From: Brevibacterium iodinum ATCC 49514
Lineage (GTDB): Bacteria; Actinomycetota; Actinomycetes; Actinomycetales; Brevibacteriaceae
Length of the DNA stretch: 64,000 nucleotides
Direction: 5' to 3'
Assembly (NCBI RefSeq): GCF_900169265.1
Contig: NZ_FXYX01000001.1
Span: 496,001-560,000, forward strand
The position numbers and the translations under genes are program-made. Shown piece by piece: positions 17,962 through 26,366 of this stretch. Below the pieces are notes generated by a model. It was not told where the DNA came from, ran no database searches, and was given only the letters and a program-made list of their open reading frames with translations. Numbering within the stretch: the stretch's first letter is position 1; the number at the start of each line of letters is the position of its first letter.

Positions 17962-18978
17962 GTGAATGAACTCCAGCGCGAATTTACTGCTTTCATCAAC
18001 AATATGGACGTCCGCCTCGGCGCGTTCGTCCTCGCCGACCTCCCCGAGACCTTCGAGAAGGAGGACGGGGAGACCGTGAAGTTCCCGAAGGACTTCGGGC
18101 CGCAGTCACTGCCGATGCTCGAACTCTTCGTGCTCTCGAAGTTCCCCTCCACCGAGGAGATCCTCAAACCAGAGCACCGACGCTTCTTCGAAGGACTCAT
18201 CCGCTACCTCGGCGAAACCTACCTGCGCGCGATCGGCGGGGTCTGGGACCACGATGAGATGACGGGCAACGGCATGCCCTTCATCCGCCCCGACAACGCC
18301 GAGGGTCCGGCCGCCGGTGAACCGATCCCGCTCGTGGGGATCGTCCTGGCTGCCGTCGATCAGCGCAGCGCTGAAGTCTTCACCGCTGTGCTCAACAAGG
18401 CACGGGAGCTCCTCGGCGGGGACGGAAAACCCCGCCGCCGGTGCACGGGACTGTCCCTCGGAGTGCTCAATGAGGAGAACTCGAGCGAGGAAGAGGTCGA
18501 ATTCCTCTCCCGTTTCATCGGCACCGTCGAACCGGGCATCGCCGCCTGGACCCAGGAGCAGGCCGATCCCGCCTCGTGGGGATTCGACCGGGAGAGCCTG
18601 GCTCGCCTGGGCAAGCAGGTCGCGGTCCGCTACGACGGACCCGACGATATGATCGCCGAGGACGAGACCCCCTTCACCGCCGGCGCCATGCGCTTCATCG
18701 GCGAGACGGTGCGCCGCATCGCGATCGGCCAGTGGCGCTACGGGGCCGGGCTCGAAGCCGATGATCCGCGCAGCAAGCAGCCGTTCATCCGCTTCGTCAT
18801 CGGCGACCAGAATCTCGATCTCGTGCCGTGGCGGCTCATCCAGGCAGCACTGGAGAACGATGATGCGATCGCGTCTGCCCTTGACGCGGTCATCGAGATG
18901 CGCGAGCAGGAAGCCGCCGAGGCGGACGAGAGTTCCGATGATTCCGCCAGTGCGGCGGACGGAGCAGACGAGGACTGA
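17962..18978 (+). CDS. uncharacterised protein with internal duplication
   Basis: 338 residues from the GTG at 17962 (a GTG at 17953 is also possible). The later one is preferred because a TAAGGT -10-like box ends 7 nt before it. No signal peptide or membrane helix is seen. The protein appears to contain two copies of one module. The first holds FFEGLIRYLGETYLRAIGGVW then GMPFIRP (about residues 70-110). The second holds AMRFIGETVRRIAIGQWRYG then KQPFIRF (about 240-280). The C-terminal 25 residues are Asp/Glu/Ser/Ala-rich. I do not recognise the family and assign no function. It sits between the TetR gene and a convergent C45-type gene. Confidence 0.75.
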   Translation: MNELQREFTAFINNMDVRLGAFVLADLPETFEKEDGETVKFPKDFGPQSLPMLELFVLSKFPSTEEILKPEHRRFFEGLIRYLGETYLRAIGGVWDHDEMTGNGMPFIRPDNAEGPAAGEPIPLVGIVLAAVDQRSAEVFTAVLNKARELLGGDGKPRRRCTGLSLGVLNEENSSEEEVEFLSRFIGTVEPGIAAWTQEQADPASWGFDRESLARLGKQVAVRYDGPDDMIAEDETPFTAGAMRFIGETVRRIAIGQWRYGAGLEADDPRSKQPFIRFVIGDQNLDLVPWRLIQAALENDDAIASALDAVIEMREQEAAEADESSDDSASAADGADED

Positions 18979-18993
18979 GCGACCGCCGCCGGT

Positions 18994-20142
18994 TCAGAGT
19001 TGGAAGCAGCGGTTTCCGTGCAGACCGTCGGCCGGTGACCCGGGTGCGAGGTCGATCTGTTTGCGGGCGGGATCGATGCGCACGCTGACCAGGGTCGCCG
19101 AACGATCCCCGTAGGCGGCGCCGGGCGCCGGAGTGCAGCACACAGGCGCGTCTCCCGGTCCCGTCGTCAGCAGTTTCGTCAGGTCTCCGACCGTGACGGC
19201 CCTGCCGCCGCGCGCCAGCGCACGTTCGGCTTCGAAGCGCACGACCGCCTCGGCGAGGTGACGGTAACGTTCCTGCGAGGTCGAATCGGGGCGCAGCTCG
19301 AGCGCACCGTCGAGCAGATCGGGGTGCAGGAAATGGTTCGTGTGGATGAGGAACCCGGACTCCCCCGTCTCCCCGTCGGCCCCACTGCCCGCGCGGGCCC
19401 GTCGCTCGCGCTTGTGTGCACCGGCGATCTCGACCTGGACGGCCGCCTCGGCGGTGATGACGGTGATGATCGACGACGATGAGGTCGGGGCTGAGTCGAT
19501 GATCTCGAGCGCCTCGGCGAGGGTGCCCGCTTCGGCCAGGACCCGGGCGAGGATCATGTGGATGGGCACTCCCCCGGCCGTGTCGCCGGTGTGCTTGAGG
19601 ATGTTGAGCAGGACCCCTACGCCGGCCTCGTTGAGACCGATCTTGCCGAGCATTCCGAACTCGGCGATGCCCACATGCCGGTGCTGCCCGGGCACGGCAC
19701 CGACGTCGTTGAAGTGCCACAGAGTGGAGAAGTCCGCCACCCAATCCCAGTTCTGCGCGGCCACGGAGGCGCCCGGGCTGGTGTGGCTCACGGTCGAGCA
19801 TTCGGTCGGCGCGGCCGGTGCCTGGGTCATGATCTCGGTCCGGGCGACGATCTCCATGAGCTCCGTGACGTCGATGCCGGCGCCTGCGGCCACGGCAACG
19901 ACTTCCTCAGCCCCGGTCGGCCACCATTGCTGGAGTCGCTGCCAACTCGACGTTGCTGCCGAGTGCACAGCCGCCTCGGCGATGGACAGGTGCGAGAAGT
20001 AGCGCCGATACGCGACCAGGGTGGAGGCGATTCCCGTGCGCAGCTCCTCGCCACGGCGGTGACCGCGTTCGATGTGGTCGCTCGCATGGACGGCGAAGGT
20101 CACGGGCCGCACCTCGGCGGCGGGAACGAATTCTGTGCTCAT
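18994..20142 (-). CDS. C45-family autoproteolytic acyltransferase/hydrolase
   Basis: A 382-residue protein resembling the acyl-CoA:6-aminopenicillanic-acid acyltransferase (peptidase C45) group of N-terminal nucleophile hydrolases. Such enzymes cleave themselves before an internal Cys, which becomes the nucleophile. The candidate is Cys115 in APTECSTVSH, followed by the family's AQNWDW (about residue 130), GMLGKIGLNEAGVGVLLN, and the C-terminal HTNHFLHPDL. The ATG at 20142 follows GGAGGAAC. In bacteria these enzymes act on N-acyl amides or peptides of mostly unknown identity. The gene downstream of a 25-bp repeat array is a metallo-beta-lactamase hydrolase on the same strand, so a two-step hydrolytic pathway is possible. 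Confidence 0.8.
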   Translation of the reverse strand: MSTEFVPAAEVRPVTFAVHASDHIERGHRRGEELRTGIASTLVAYRRYFSHLSIAEAAVHSAATSSWQRLQQWWPTGAEEVVAVAAGAGIDVTELMEIVARTEIMTQAPAAPTECSTVSHTSPGASVAAQNWDWVADFSTLWHFNDVGAVPGQHRHVGIAEFGMLGKIGLNEAGVGVLLNILKHTGDTAGGVPIHMILARVLAEAGTLAEALEIIDSAPTSSSSIITVITAEAAVQVEIAGAHKRERRARAGSGADGETGESGFLIHTNHFLHPDLLDGALELRPDSTSQERYRHLAEAVVRFEAERALARGGRAVTVGDLTKLLTTGPGDAPVCCTPAPGAAYGDRSATLVSVRIDPARKQIDLAPGSPADGLHGNRCFQL

Positions 20143-20173
20143 GCTGGTTCCTCCTTGCTGTCTCTCTTCTTCA

Positions 20174-20240
20174 GGCCGGGCCCGGCTCAGCTTTCTTTGG
20201 CCGGACCCGGTTCAGTTTCTTGCGGCCGGGCCCGGCTCAG
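20174..20240. repeat. three-copy tandem repeat, period exactly 25 bp, each unit palindromic
   Basis: Units at 20174-20190, 20199-20215 and 20224-20240 read GGCCGGGCCCGGCTCAG, with two substitutions in the middle copy, separated by 8-nt pyrimidine-rich spacers. Each GCCGGGCCCGGC core is self-complementary. The last unit contains the stop codon of the metallo-beta-lactamase gene. It could act as a terminator or mRNA-stabilising element between the two minus-strand genes. Confidence 0.75.
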
Positions 20241-21334
20241 TCCTTGCCGACGAGAGAGCCGACGCCGATGTCGATACCGAGATAATGCATGTGCGCGGCG
20301 GTTTCGGCAAGGGCGGCGAAGAGGTTGAAGTTGTGCAGGCTCTCGAAGCCGCGGGACCAATGCAGGCCCGCCGCGATCGAGTAGACGCTGTGGTCGTCGG
20401 TGGCCTCCATGCGGGCGCGGATCTCGCCGAGGCGCTCGTGATGGTGTTCGACGAGTTCGACCTTGCGATCATGGAGTCCGGTGAAGCGGAAGCCGTGGGC
20501 CGGCAGCACCGCTACGTCCTCGTCGAGCTCGCCGATCTTCTCCAGCGAGCGCAGATAGTCGCCGAGGCTGTGCGTGATCGCCCCGGAATCGAGGCCGATG
20601 TTCGGGGTGATCGTCGGCAGCACATGGTCACCGGAGAAGAACAGTTTGTCCTCGTCGCGGACGAACGCCGAGTGCCCGTAGGTGTGTCCCGGCGTCCACA
20701 TGGCCGTTACCCGACCCTCGTCGAGCGGGAGCTCTGTGCCGTCATCGAGGACGTGGATGTTCTCGGGCAGCCGGCTCATCGCCTGTCTGTACAGGCTCAT
20801 CGAGTTGCTCTCCGACCCGCCCTTGCTCGATCCGACCTTGTTCGATCCGACTTGGAGGCTTTCGACTTCGGCCCAGCGATCCTCGGGGACTCCGTAGGCG
20901 CGGGCGATGTTGAGGTTAGGGTCGATGCCGGTGCCGAGGTCGACGGCGTTAGTGTAGAAGCGCTTGATCGCGCGCAGGTCCTCACCGTGCATGGCGACCC
21001 AGGCGTCGGGGTTCTTCGCGAGGAGTGCGGGCACGAGCCCGATGTGGTCCCGATGATAGTGGGTGATCGCGATTCCGTGGATATCGGCGACCGTGAAGCC
21101 GAGGTCGTTAAGCGCCGAGGTGAGCGCCAGGTACTGATCCTTGCCGTCCCAGCCCGGGTCGATGAGGACGACGCCGGAGCCGTCGGCGAGAGCATAGCAG
21201 TAGGTGTAGACGAGAGGGTTGTTGGGGATCGGGACCGGGAGGGCCCAGACGCCGTCGGCGACCTGTTCGACCGGAGGCAGGACTCGATCCTTCCATGCCG
21301 CCGACTGCCTGGAACTGAGTGTTTCGATCGCCAT
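20237..21334 (-). CDS. metallo-beta-lactamase-fold hydrolase
   Basis: A 365-residue MBL-fold hydrolase read from the ATG at 21334; a longer in-frame reading to 21664 has no family similarity upstream of this point. The metal-binding motif HYHRDH is at residues 92-97. It follows VVLIDPGWDG and is followed by WTPGHTYGHSAFV and FFSGDHVLP, giving the usual five MBL motifs. The C-terminal helical part (about 270-365) resembles the LACTB2/glyoxalase-II-like branch with an extra HTH-like tail. The substrate is not predictable. It is divergent from an APC permease and upstream of the C45-type gene, so uptake and hydrolysis of an amide or ester is a reasonable guess. Confidence 0.88.
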   Translation of the reverse strand: MAIETLSSRQSAAWKDRVLPPVEQVADGVWALPVPIPNNPLVYTYCYALADGSGVVLIDPGWDGKDQYLALTSALNDLGFTVADIHGIAITHYHRDHIGLVPALLAKNPDAWVAMHGEDLRAIKRFYTNAVDLGTGIDPNLNIARAYGVPEDRWAEVESLQVGSNKVGSSKGGSESNSMSLYRQAMSRLPENIHVLDDGTELPLDEGRVTAMWTPGHTYGHSAFVRDEDKLFFSGDHVLPTITPNIGLDSGAITHSLGDYLRSLEKIGELDEDVAVLPAHGFRFTGLHDRKVELVEHHHERLGEIRARMEATDDHSVYSIAAGLHWSRGFESLHNFNLFAALAETAAHMHYLGIDIGVGSLVGKD

Positions 21335-21645
21335 ACTTCTCTCACACCTCTCGTGGGGCCACATTGTCCGTTGACTGCAATCTACTCTGTTTCGCGTCGG
21401 CACTGACGGTTCGTTCGATAACTGGTCATCGTGATGCCCGCCGGGACTACCGATATCGTTGCTGAATTTGACGATTTTCATCGGAAAGGTCACGATCTCA
21501 CACTGATATCCGTCCCGATCCTCGGCAATGGTTTCGTTTTCAGTACCTTGGGCGTTAAGATCATGACGCACATCACTTCCGGGCCGGTCATCGATGGCGA
21601 CGTCGACGGCGCGGTGGGCGGCAAATCTCATTGGGGAGGATTGAT
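21335..21645. other. divergent promoter region, metallo-beta-lactamase / APC permease
   Basis: About 310 bases, noticeably lower in GC than the flanks (TTTGACGATTTTCATCGG at about 21465-21485). A small inverted repeat (CGAT-TTTC-ATCG) lies in it. No gene is supported. The permease ribosome site GGGGAGGA ends 5 nt before its ATG. Confidence 0.5.
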
Positions 21646-23073
21646 ATGGCTGCCTCTGGCTCACTGAAGCGCAACCTCGGGCTGTGGTCCATCGTCGGAC
21701 TCGGGCTCGGGTATATGACGCCGACGGTCGTCTTCGACACCTTCGGAATCGTCTCGGAGCAGACGAATGGAGCTGTTCCAGCGGCGTATCTCGTTGCTCT
21801 CATCGTCATGATCTTTACGGCTTTCAGCTACGGCAAGATGGTCAAGGTCTTCCCCACCGCGGGTTCGGCCTATACCTATACGCGGGAGACGATGTCACCG
21901 GGGCTCGGCTTCCTCGTCGGGTGGACCTCCCTCCTGGACTATCTGCTGCTGCCGATGGTCAACTGCCTCATCATCCGGCTCTACATGGAGTCGATGATCC
22001 CCGATGCACCCCCATGGGTGTGGGTCATCGTCTATACGATCGTCACGACCGGCATCGTCCTGTCCTCGATGCGGGGAACGGCGAACATCAACGGCGTCCT
22101 CCTCATCTTTGCGGTCGTGCTCGTCGCCACGTTCTGCGTGCTCGCCGTCATGCAGCTCAACGCCGGCGAAGGGGCCGGAGTCGTCTTCAGTCCGGAGCCG
22201 TTCATCCATGAGGGCGTCCACCTCGGCGCGGTTCTCACCGGTGCGACCGTCGTGTGCTTCTCGTTCATCGGTTTCGATGCGGTGACGATGTACACGAACG
22301 AGGCGAAGCACGTCAGCCTGATGCCGAAGGCGATCATGCTCACCGTTCTCGCCGGCGGTCTCATCTTCCTCGTCGCCGGCTATTTCGCGCAGCTGCTCTT
22401 CCCCGACAATTCGCAGTTCTCCATCGTCGACGATCCGCTGCCGGAGATCGGCATGATCACCGGCGGCCACGTGTTCCAGCTGTTCTTCGTGGCTGCGGCA
22501 TTCGCTGCGACCGCCGCCTCGGGGCTGGCCTCGCATGCGTCGGTGTCGCGGATGATGCTCGTAATGGGCCGCAACGGGGTGCTGCCGCGCAGGGCCTTCG
22601 GATACATCAACCCGAAGACGCACACTCCGGTGTTCAATATCGTGCTCGTCGGTGCGGTGTGCCTGCTGGCGATGTCGTTCAGCCTCGAACTCATCTCGGC
22701 GCTCATCAACTTCGGTGCGCTCATCGCCTTCACCTTCGTCAACCTCACGGTCATTGCGCACTACGCCTTCCGGACCAAACAGGTCAAGGACTTCAAGTCG
22801 GCGTTCACCTACGTCGTGATGCCAGCTGTCGGCGCGATCCTCACAGGAGTCCTGTGGGTCAGCCTGCACGGGACCGCGCTCATCGGCGGCCTCGTGTGGC
22901 TGGCGATCGGGATCGTGTACCTGGCCGTGCTGACCCGCGGATTCAAGCGCTCGGTGCGGAGCTTCGACGACCCCGAGGCCGACGCCGAGATGTCCGAACC
23001 AGAGGCGCCCGAGGCTGGCGAGGGCGCTAGGACGCCCGAGACTCCCGGCCCAGGAGCACCGGTCCGCGACTGA
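21646..23073 (+). CDS. APC-superfamily amino-acid/polyamine permease
   Basis: A 475-residue inner-membrane transporter of the amino acid-polyamine-organocation superfamily with about 12 helices. It starts with SLKRNLGLWSIVGLGLGYMTPTVVFDTFGI (the substrate-binding unwound helix 1) and contains GSAYTYTRETMSPGLGFLVGWTSLLDYLLLP, the FIGFDAVTMYTNEAKH helix-6 region and the cytoplasmic SRMMLVMGRNGVLPRRAF loop. These features resemble PuuP-type putrescine importers, but the substrate is not certain. The C-terminal 35 residues are acidic and proline-rich. The start ATG has a GGGGAGGA site 5 nt upstream. It is divergent from the metallo-beta-lactamase gene. Confidence 0.9.
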   Translation: MAASGSLKRNLGLWSIVGLGLGYMTPTVVFDTFGIVSEQTNGAVPAAYLVALIVMIFTAFSYGKMVKVFPTAGSAYTYTRETMSPGLGFLVGWTSLLDYLLLPMVNCLIIRLYMESMIPDAPPWVWVIVYTIVTTGIVLSSMRGTANINGVLLIFAVVLVATFCVLAVMQLNAGEGAGVVFSPEPFIHEGVHLGAVLTGATVVCFSFIGFDAVTMYTNEAKHVSLMPKAIMLTVLAGGLIFLVAGYFAQLLFPDNSQFSIVDDPLPEIGMITGGHVFQLFFVAAAFAATAASGLASHASVSRMMLVMGRNGVLPRRAFGYINPKTHTPVFNIVLVGAVCLLAMSFSLELISALINFGALIAFTFVNLTVIAHYAFRTKQVKDFKSAFTYVVMPAVGAILTGVLWVSLHGTALIGGLVWLAIGIVYLAVLTRGFKRSVRSFDDPEADAEMSEPEAPEAGEGARTPETPGPGAPVRD

Positions 23074-23088
23074 GGCCGCGGCGCAGGC

Positions 23089-23190
23089 TTACTTGACCGG
23101 CGAGAGCCCGCGGAGGAACTCGACCGCGCACAACACGAGCGCGGCAAGATCGGCTGTGAGGAGCAGCAGCGGCAGCGCTAAGACCGTCGT
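23089..23190 (-). pseudogene. possible remnant of a small membrane protein (C-terminal fragment)
   Basis: A 33-codon minus-strand frame without a start codon reads ALPLLLLTADLAALVLCAVE and ends in EFLRGLSPVK, a membrane helix with a short tail. It is closed upstream by an in-frame stop at 23191. Repeated GTCGTTCAAG elements (about 23185 and 23215) lie at the break, suggesting a deletion. Very tentative. Confidence 0.25.
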
Positions 23191-23336
23191 TCAAGCGCTG
23201 CATCGCTGAAATCCCGTCGTTCAAGGCGAAGCGCGGTTATCGGTAGGTCTGCCTAGCGAAAAGCGCGCTCAGCCTTGAACGAGCGGAAGTGGAGGATTCG
23301 CCGCGCGTGGTGAAGCGCCGTAATGAGCATGTGAAA

Positions 23337-23375
23337 GCCCCTGAGCTCTTCGTTGTTGACGAAGAGCTCAGGGGC
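23337..23375 (-). terminator. terminator of tRNA-Ser(TGA)
   Basis: Perfect 16-bp inverted repeat (23337-23352 and 23360-23375) around a 7-nt loop, starting 12 nt past the tRNA 3' end on the minus strand and followed by a short T-rich stretch. Confidence 0.85.
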
Positions 23376-23386
23376 TTCTCCCTTGG

Positions 23387-23474
23387 CGGAAGCGGTGGGA
23401 TTCGAACCCACGGTGCGGGGTTGCCGCACAACGGTTTTCAAGACCGTCTCCTTCGGCCGCTCGGACACGCTTCC
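23387..23474 (-). tRNA. tRNA-Ser (anticodon TGA)
   Basis: An 88-nt class II tRNA. Acceptor strands GGAAGCG and CGCTTCC pair, the D-arm has GTCCGAGCGGCC, and the anticodon loop CTTGAAA gives TGA (serine UCA and related codons). It has a long variable arm and a T-arm with GTGGGTTCGAATCCCAC. CCA is not encoded. Confidence 0.96.
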
Positions 23475-23594
23475 CTCGGTTCTTCCATGCCTGACAGCGA
23501 TGGAGCGAACCCGGCCTGCTCGACGCGAGGTCGAGCCACCATAGTTTCTCACAACCGCAACAGCATCTGCCAATTGGCAGTTCAGGAGAGGCGC

Positions 23595-26117
23595 TCAGTC
23601 CTTCTTGCGCTTCTTCATCCGGTTCCGCTTACGCTCGGTGCCCAGGAGGTCGTCGAACACGGACCCGCCGGCAGGCTTCGAATCATCCCGGGACTTGTCC
23701 GTTGATTCGTCGAGCCGTGCCGCGGAATCGTCGCGACTCTTGTCCGGCCGCTCGGATATCTGCTCGCCGAATGTTCCGCGGTCGCCGCCGGAGTCCTGCG
23801 AACGCTCGCTCCACGTATGGCCGAGCTTCGGTGCGCCCTTCGGCTTGGTCGGCTGCGATTCGCGTCCGGTGCTGTCGGCGTCCTCCGAGGTGGCGCCGCG
23901 CGCAGCGAACGAAGCCGGGACTCTTCGGACCGGAGCTTCCGATTCTTCCTCGTCGACGAATTCTTCGTCTTCAGCAGGAGCTGGAGCGCCTTCGGGCGCA
24001 TCGATCTGGGGCGAGACCACGGTGGAGTCCTCGACATCGTCGATGTCGGGATCCGCGACCGCGTCAACGGTGTTCTCCGCGGTATCGGCGACTTCGACCT
24101 CGTCGACACCGGGGGCGCCGGCTTCGGACTCATTGGTCACGGAACCATCGGCTTCGGGTTCACCAGCTTCGGATTTGTTAGTTGCCAAGTCATCGGCGTG
24201 CGAGTCCTCGGCGTCCGAGTTCGCGATCGCGGCCGCGACGGCGCCAGAGGTGCCGCGGGGTGCGGCAGCGACCGATTCCGAATCGGCGGCGGTCGCCTCG
24301 TCGGCTGCAGGTGCCACGGCGAACGAGTCACTCGACTCAGACCCCGCGTCCGAGCCCTCGGCGGCCGCATCCGAGTCCTCGGCAACAGCAGCACCGACTG
24401 CGTCGCCGGATGCAGGGGAGCCCTCGGCTGCTTCGGACTCCGCCTCGGCGGATTCGGCCCAGCTGGGACGAGTCTCGGCGGCCTCCTCGGTGCGGGACGG
24501 CTTGCCCTTGAGCACGAGGGTGAGCGTGGCCAGCGGCACGGACAGCCAGTTCGGGCGGTTGCGCAGCTCGGTGACGACCTCGACGAGAAGCCGGTCGACC
24601 AGCGCTGCTCGCAGCACGGGATCACTCAGCCCGATGCTGTCGCCGCGTGCGCGCGAATATCCGGACAGCAGCGAGTTCTGCACCTGCGAGGCCCAGAGGT
24701 ATTCGGGCGAATCGAAGATCGTGCGCAGCGCTCCCGGATCATTGCCGAAGCCGCTGACGACCAGTGAGCCGTCCTCGGAGTCGAGCGCATCGGTGCGCTG
24801 CAGGCGGGCGAATCCGGCAGCGTAGTCGATGCTGCGCAGCAGAGCCACGAGGTCGAAGGCGGCGGGCTTGGGGTCCGAGTCCGTCGAGTCCGTGAACTTC
24901 ACGACCGAATAGCCGTCAGTGGAAGAGCTGACCACATGGTCGAGCGTCAGCTCGCCATGGATCTTCTGCAGGGTGCCGATGGTCTCGAGGCTCTGCAGCC
25001 GGGCACGGTGGCCGCGCAGCTCCGGCACCAGCGAATCCAGGGCCAGGGGTGCCCGACCCAGCGCCCAGTCGATGCGTTCGACCCACTTCTGCACCAGCTG
25101 CTTCGTCGGCTCTCCTGCGCCTTCGACGACTCCGAACTCGGCGGCCATGTCGGTGTGGAGTTCGCCGATGCGCCGACCCATCTCCGCCGCGTGGGCGTTG
25201 TAGGCACCGATCGAACCGGAGTCGACGGCGCAGACCGTGTTCACGGCTTCTCGCCATGCGGGTTCGGCATCGACATCGACGTGGGAGAGCAGCGCCATCG
25301 GCGCCTCCATCTCCTGGACCTCGAACATGTCGTACCAGCGACCCGAACCCCAGCCGATGACCTCGGGCACGCTGCGCGAACCCGCCTCGGTGAGCAGAAC
25401 CGGAATCGTCAGCGACGACGGCATACCGTTCTCGAGAACGCGGAAGAACGAGAGCTCCAGCGGCTCGTATTCGTCGTGGATGATGACGGTGGACTTGTGC
25501 TGTCCGGAGTCCGAGACCTCGATCGGGCGGATCTCGACGGGCATGACGTCCTCCGCCCCCACCGTGAGGTCACCGATCGATGGCTTCGGTGGGACCGCCT
25601 CGGCGGCGGTGTTCGTCGATCCATTCGCCGAGGCGGTCGACCCGTTCGCGGTCACGGGGAACGGCATCGGCGCACGGCCCCGGGCCTCGGCCTTCTCCTG
25701 GCTGTGGCGCAGGGATTCGGTGGACAGCTGCCCGCCGTCGAAGACCTTGCGCTTCGTGATCGCGTCGGCCATGAGGTTGACGAAGACGGGATCGGCGGCG
25801 CCGTCGTAGACGTAGACAGTGCCGAGCGCGAGGTCGTCGACGCGGCCGATCAGGGCGTGGCGCAGGTGCATGTCCTCGGCGCCGCGCAGGGTCAGGGGGA
25901 TGTTGAGGCGACGCAGGGTGGGGCCGTCGCCGACGGAAATGACAGTCACGAGACCGGCGAAGCCGCCGAGCTCCTCGGCGGTGTAAGTGAACGCGCGGGC
26001 CACCGACATGGGGGTGATATCGGGGTCGGTCCCGAAATCTGCTGCGAGCTTGGGGAACCACGGCTGTCGGGGTATCCAGCTGGCTAACAGTTGTTCGAGC
26101 TCACTGCTGATGGCCAT
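23595..26117 (-). CDS. maltokinase-like protein with degenerate kinase site and long acidic tail
   Basis: 840 residues. The N-terminal part (1-130) resembles the maltokinase N-cap: SELEQLLASWIPRQPWFP, then LRRLNIPLTL and GTVYVYDGAADPVFV. Residues about 200-540 follow the aminoglycoside-phosphotransferase-like kinase fold of Mak/TreS-Mak enzymes, which phosphorylate maltose for GlgE. At the catalytic loop, where an HGDLHLGQ-type sequence is expected, it has IHGELTLDHV. The metal-binding DFEG-type motif is replaced by VKFTDSTDSDPKPAAFDL. Residues about 545-840 are an Ala/Glu/Ser/Asp-rich, probably disordered extension with repeated KSEAGEPEADGSVTNESEAG-like units. The ATG at 26117 follows TAGGAG. 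No trehalose or glycogen genes are nearby. It could be an inactive or re-specialised kinase. Confidence 0.75.
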   Translation of the reverse strand: MAISSELEQLLASWIPRQPWFPKLAADFGTDPDITPMSVARAFTYTAEELGGFAGLVTVISVGDGPTLRRLNIPLTLRGAEDMHLRHALIGRVDDLALGTVYVYDGAADPVFVNLMADAITKRKVFDGGQLSTESLRHSQEKAEARGRAPMPFPVTANGSTASANGSTNTAAEAVPPKPSIGDLTVGAEDVMPVEIRPIEVSDSGQHKSTVIIHDEYEPLELSFFRVLENGMPSSLTIPVLLTEAGSRSVPEVIGWGSGRWYDMFEVQEMEAPMALLSHVDVDAEPAWREAVNTVCAVDSGSIGAYNAHAAEMGRRIGELHTDMAAEFGVVEGAGEPTKQLVQKWVERIDWALGRAPLALDSLVPELRGHRARLQSLETIGTLQKIHGELTLDHVVSSSTDGYSVVKFTDSTDSDPKPAAFDLVALLRSIDYAAGFARLQRTDALDSEDGSLVVSGFGNDPGALRTIFDSPEYLWASQVQNSLLSGYSRARGDSIGLSDPVLRAALVDRLLVEVVTELRNRPNWLSVPLATLTLVLKGKPSRTEEAAETRPSWAESAEAESEAAEGSPASGDAVGAAVAEDSDAAAEGSDAGSESSDSFAVAPAADEATAADSESVAAAPRGTSGAVAAAIANSDAEDSHADDLATNKSEAGEPEADGSVTNESEAGAPGVDEVEVADTAENTVDAVADPDIDDVEDSTVVSPQIDAPEGAPAPAEDEEFVDEEESEAPVRRVPASFAARGATSEDADSTGRESQPTKPKGAPKLGHTWSERSQDSGGDRGTFGEQISERPDKSRDDSAARLDESTDKSRDDSKPAGGSVFDDLLGTERKRNRMKKRKKD

Positions 26118-26354
26118 GACGTCTCCTAGAAGGGATTACGGGCATCCTCCATCCAATCATGATATGGGGTATTCGCGGTCCAGGGCGCACCCGAAACCCA
26201 GAAGTCGGGAGCCGAATCACGGGGTGGGTACGGGTGTGAGCGGGGACGGGACGGGTACGCGGCGGTCATAGCGGGGCGGGCCGGGGCGGATTCTCATCGG
26301 CCCCGCGGCTGTCCTCATATCGATACGAGTTGCCAAATGGCAAGACAAAGGGCG

Positions 26355-26360
26355 CACAAT
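26355..26360 (+). promoter_or_regulatory. -10 box (CACAAT) of a leaderless ilvA promoter; palindrome upstream
   Basis: CACAAT is followed by six nucleotides and then the GTG at 26367. Just upstream, TTGCCA-AA-TGGCAA (about 26330-26343) is a perfect 6-bp palindrome positioned as an operator or -35 element. A related palindrome, CTGCCAATTGGCAG, lies at 23567-23580. Confidence 0.45.
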
Positions 26361-26366
26361 AGTCTG

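Noticed and set aside
20174-20240. Possible CRISPR-like array
   Set aside because: Only three units, palindromic 17-mers with 8-nt similar spacers and no cas genes; spacers are far too short and not unique.
20072-21406. 444-codon plus-strand frame across the metallo-beta-lactamase gene
   Set aside because: The minus strand carries all MBL motifs; this frame is a shadow and crosses two genes and a repeat array.
23567-23580. Palindrome CTGCCAATTGGCAG near tRNA-Ser(TGA)
   Set aside because: Similar to the TTGCCA-AA-TGGCAA dyad before ilvA, but two copies of a short symmetric sequence are not enough to claim a regulon.
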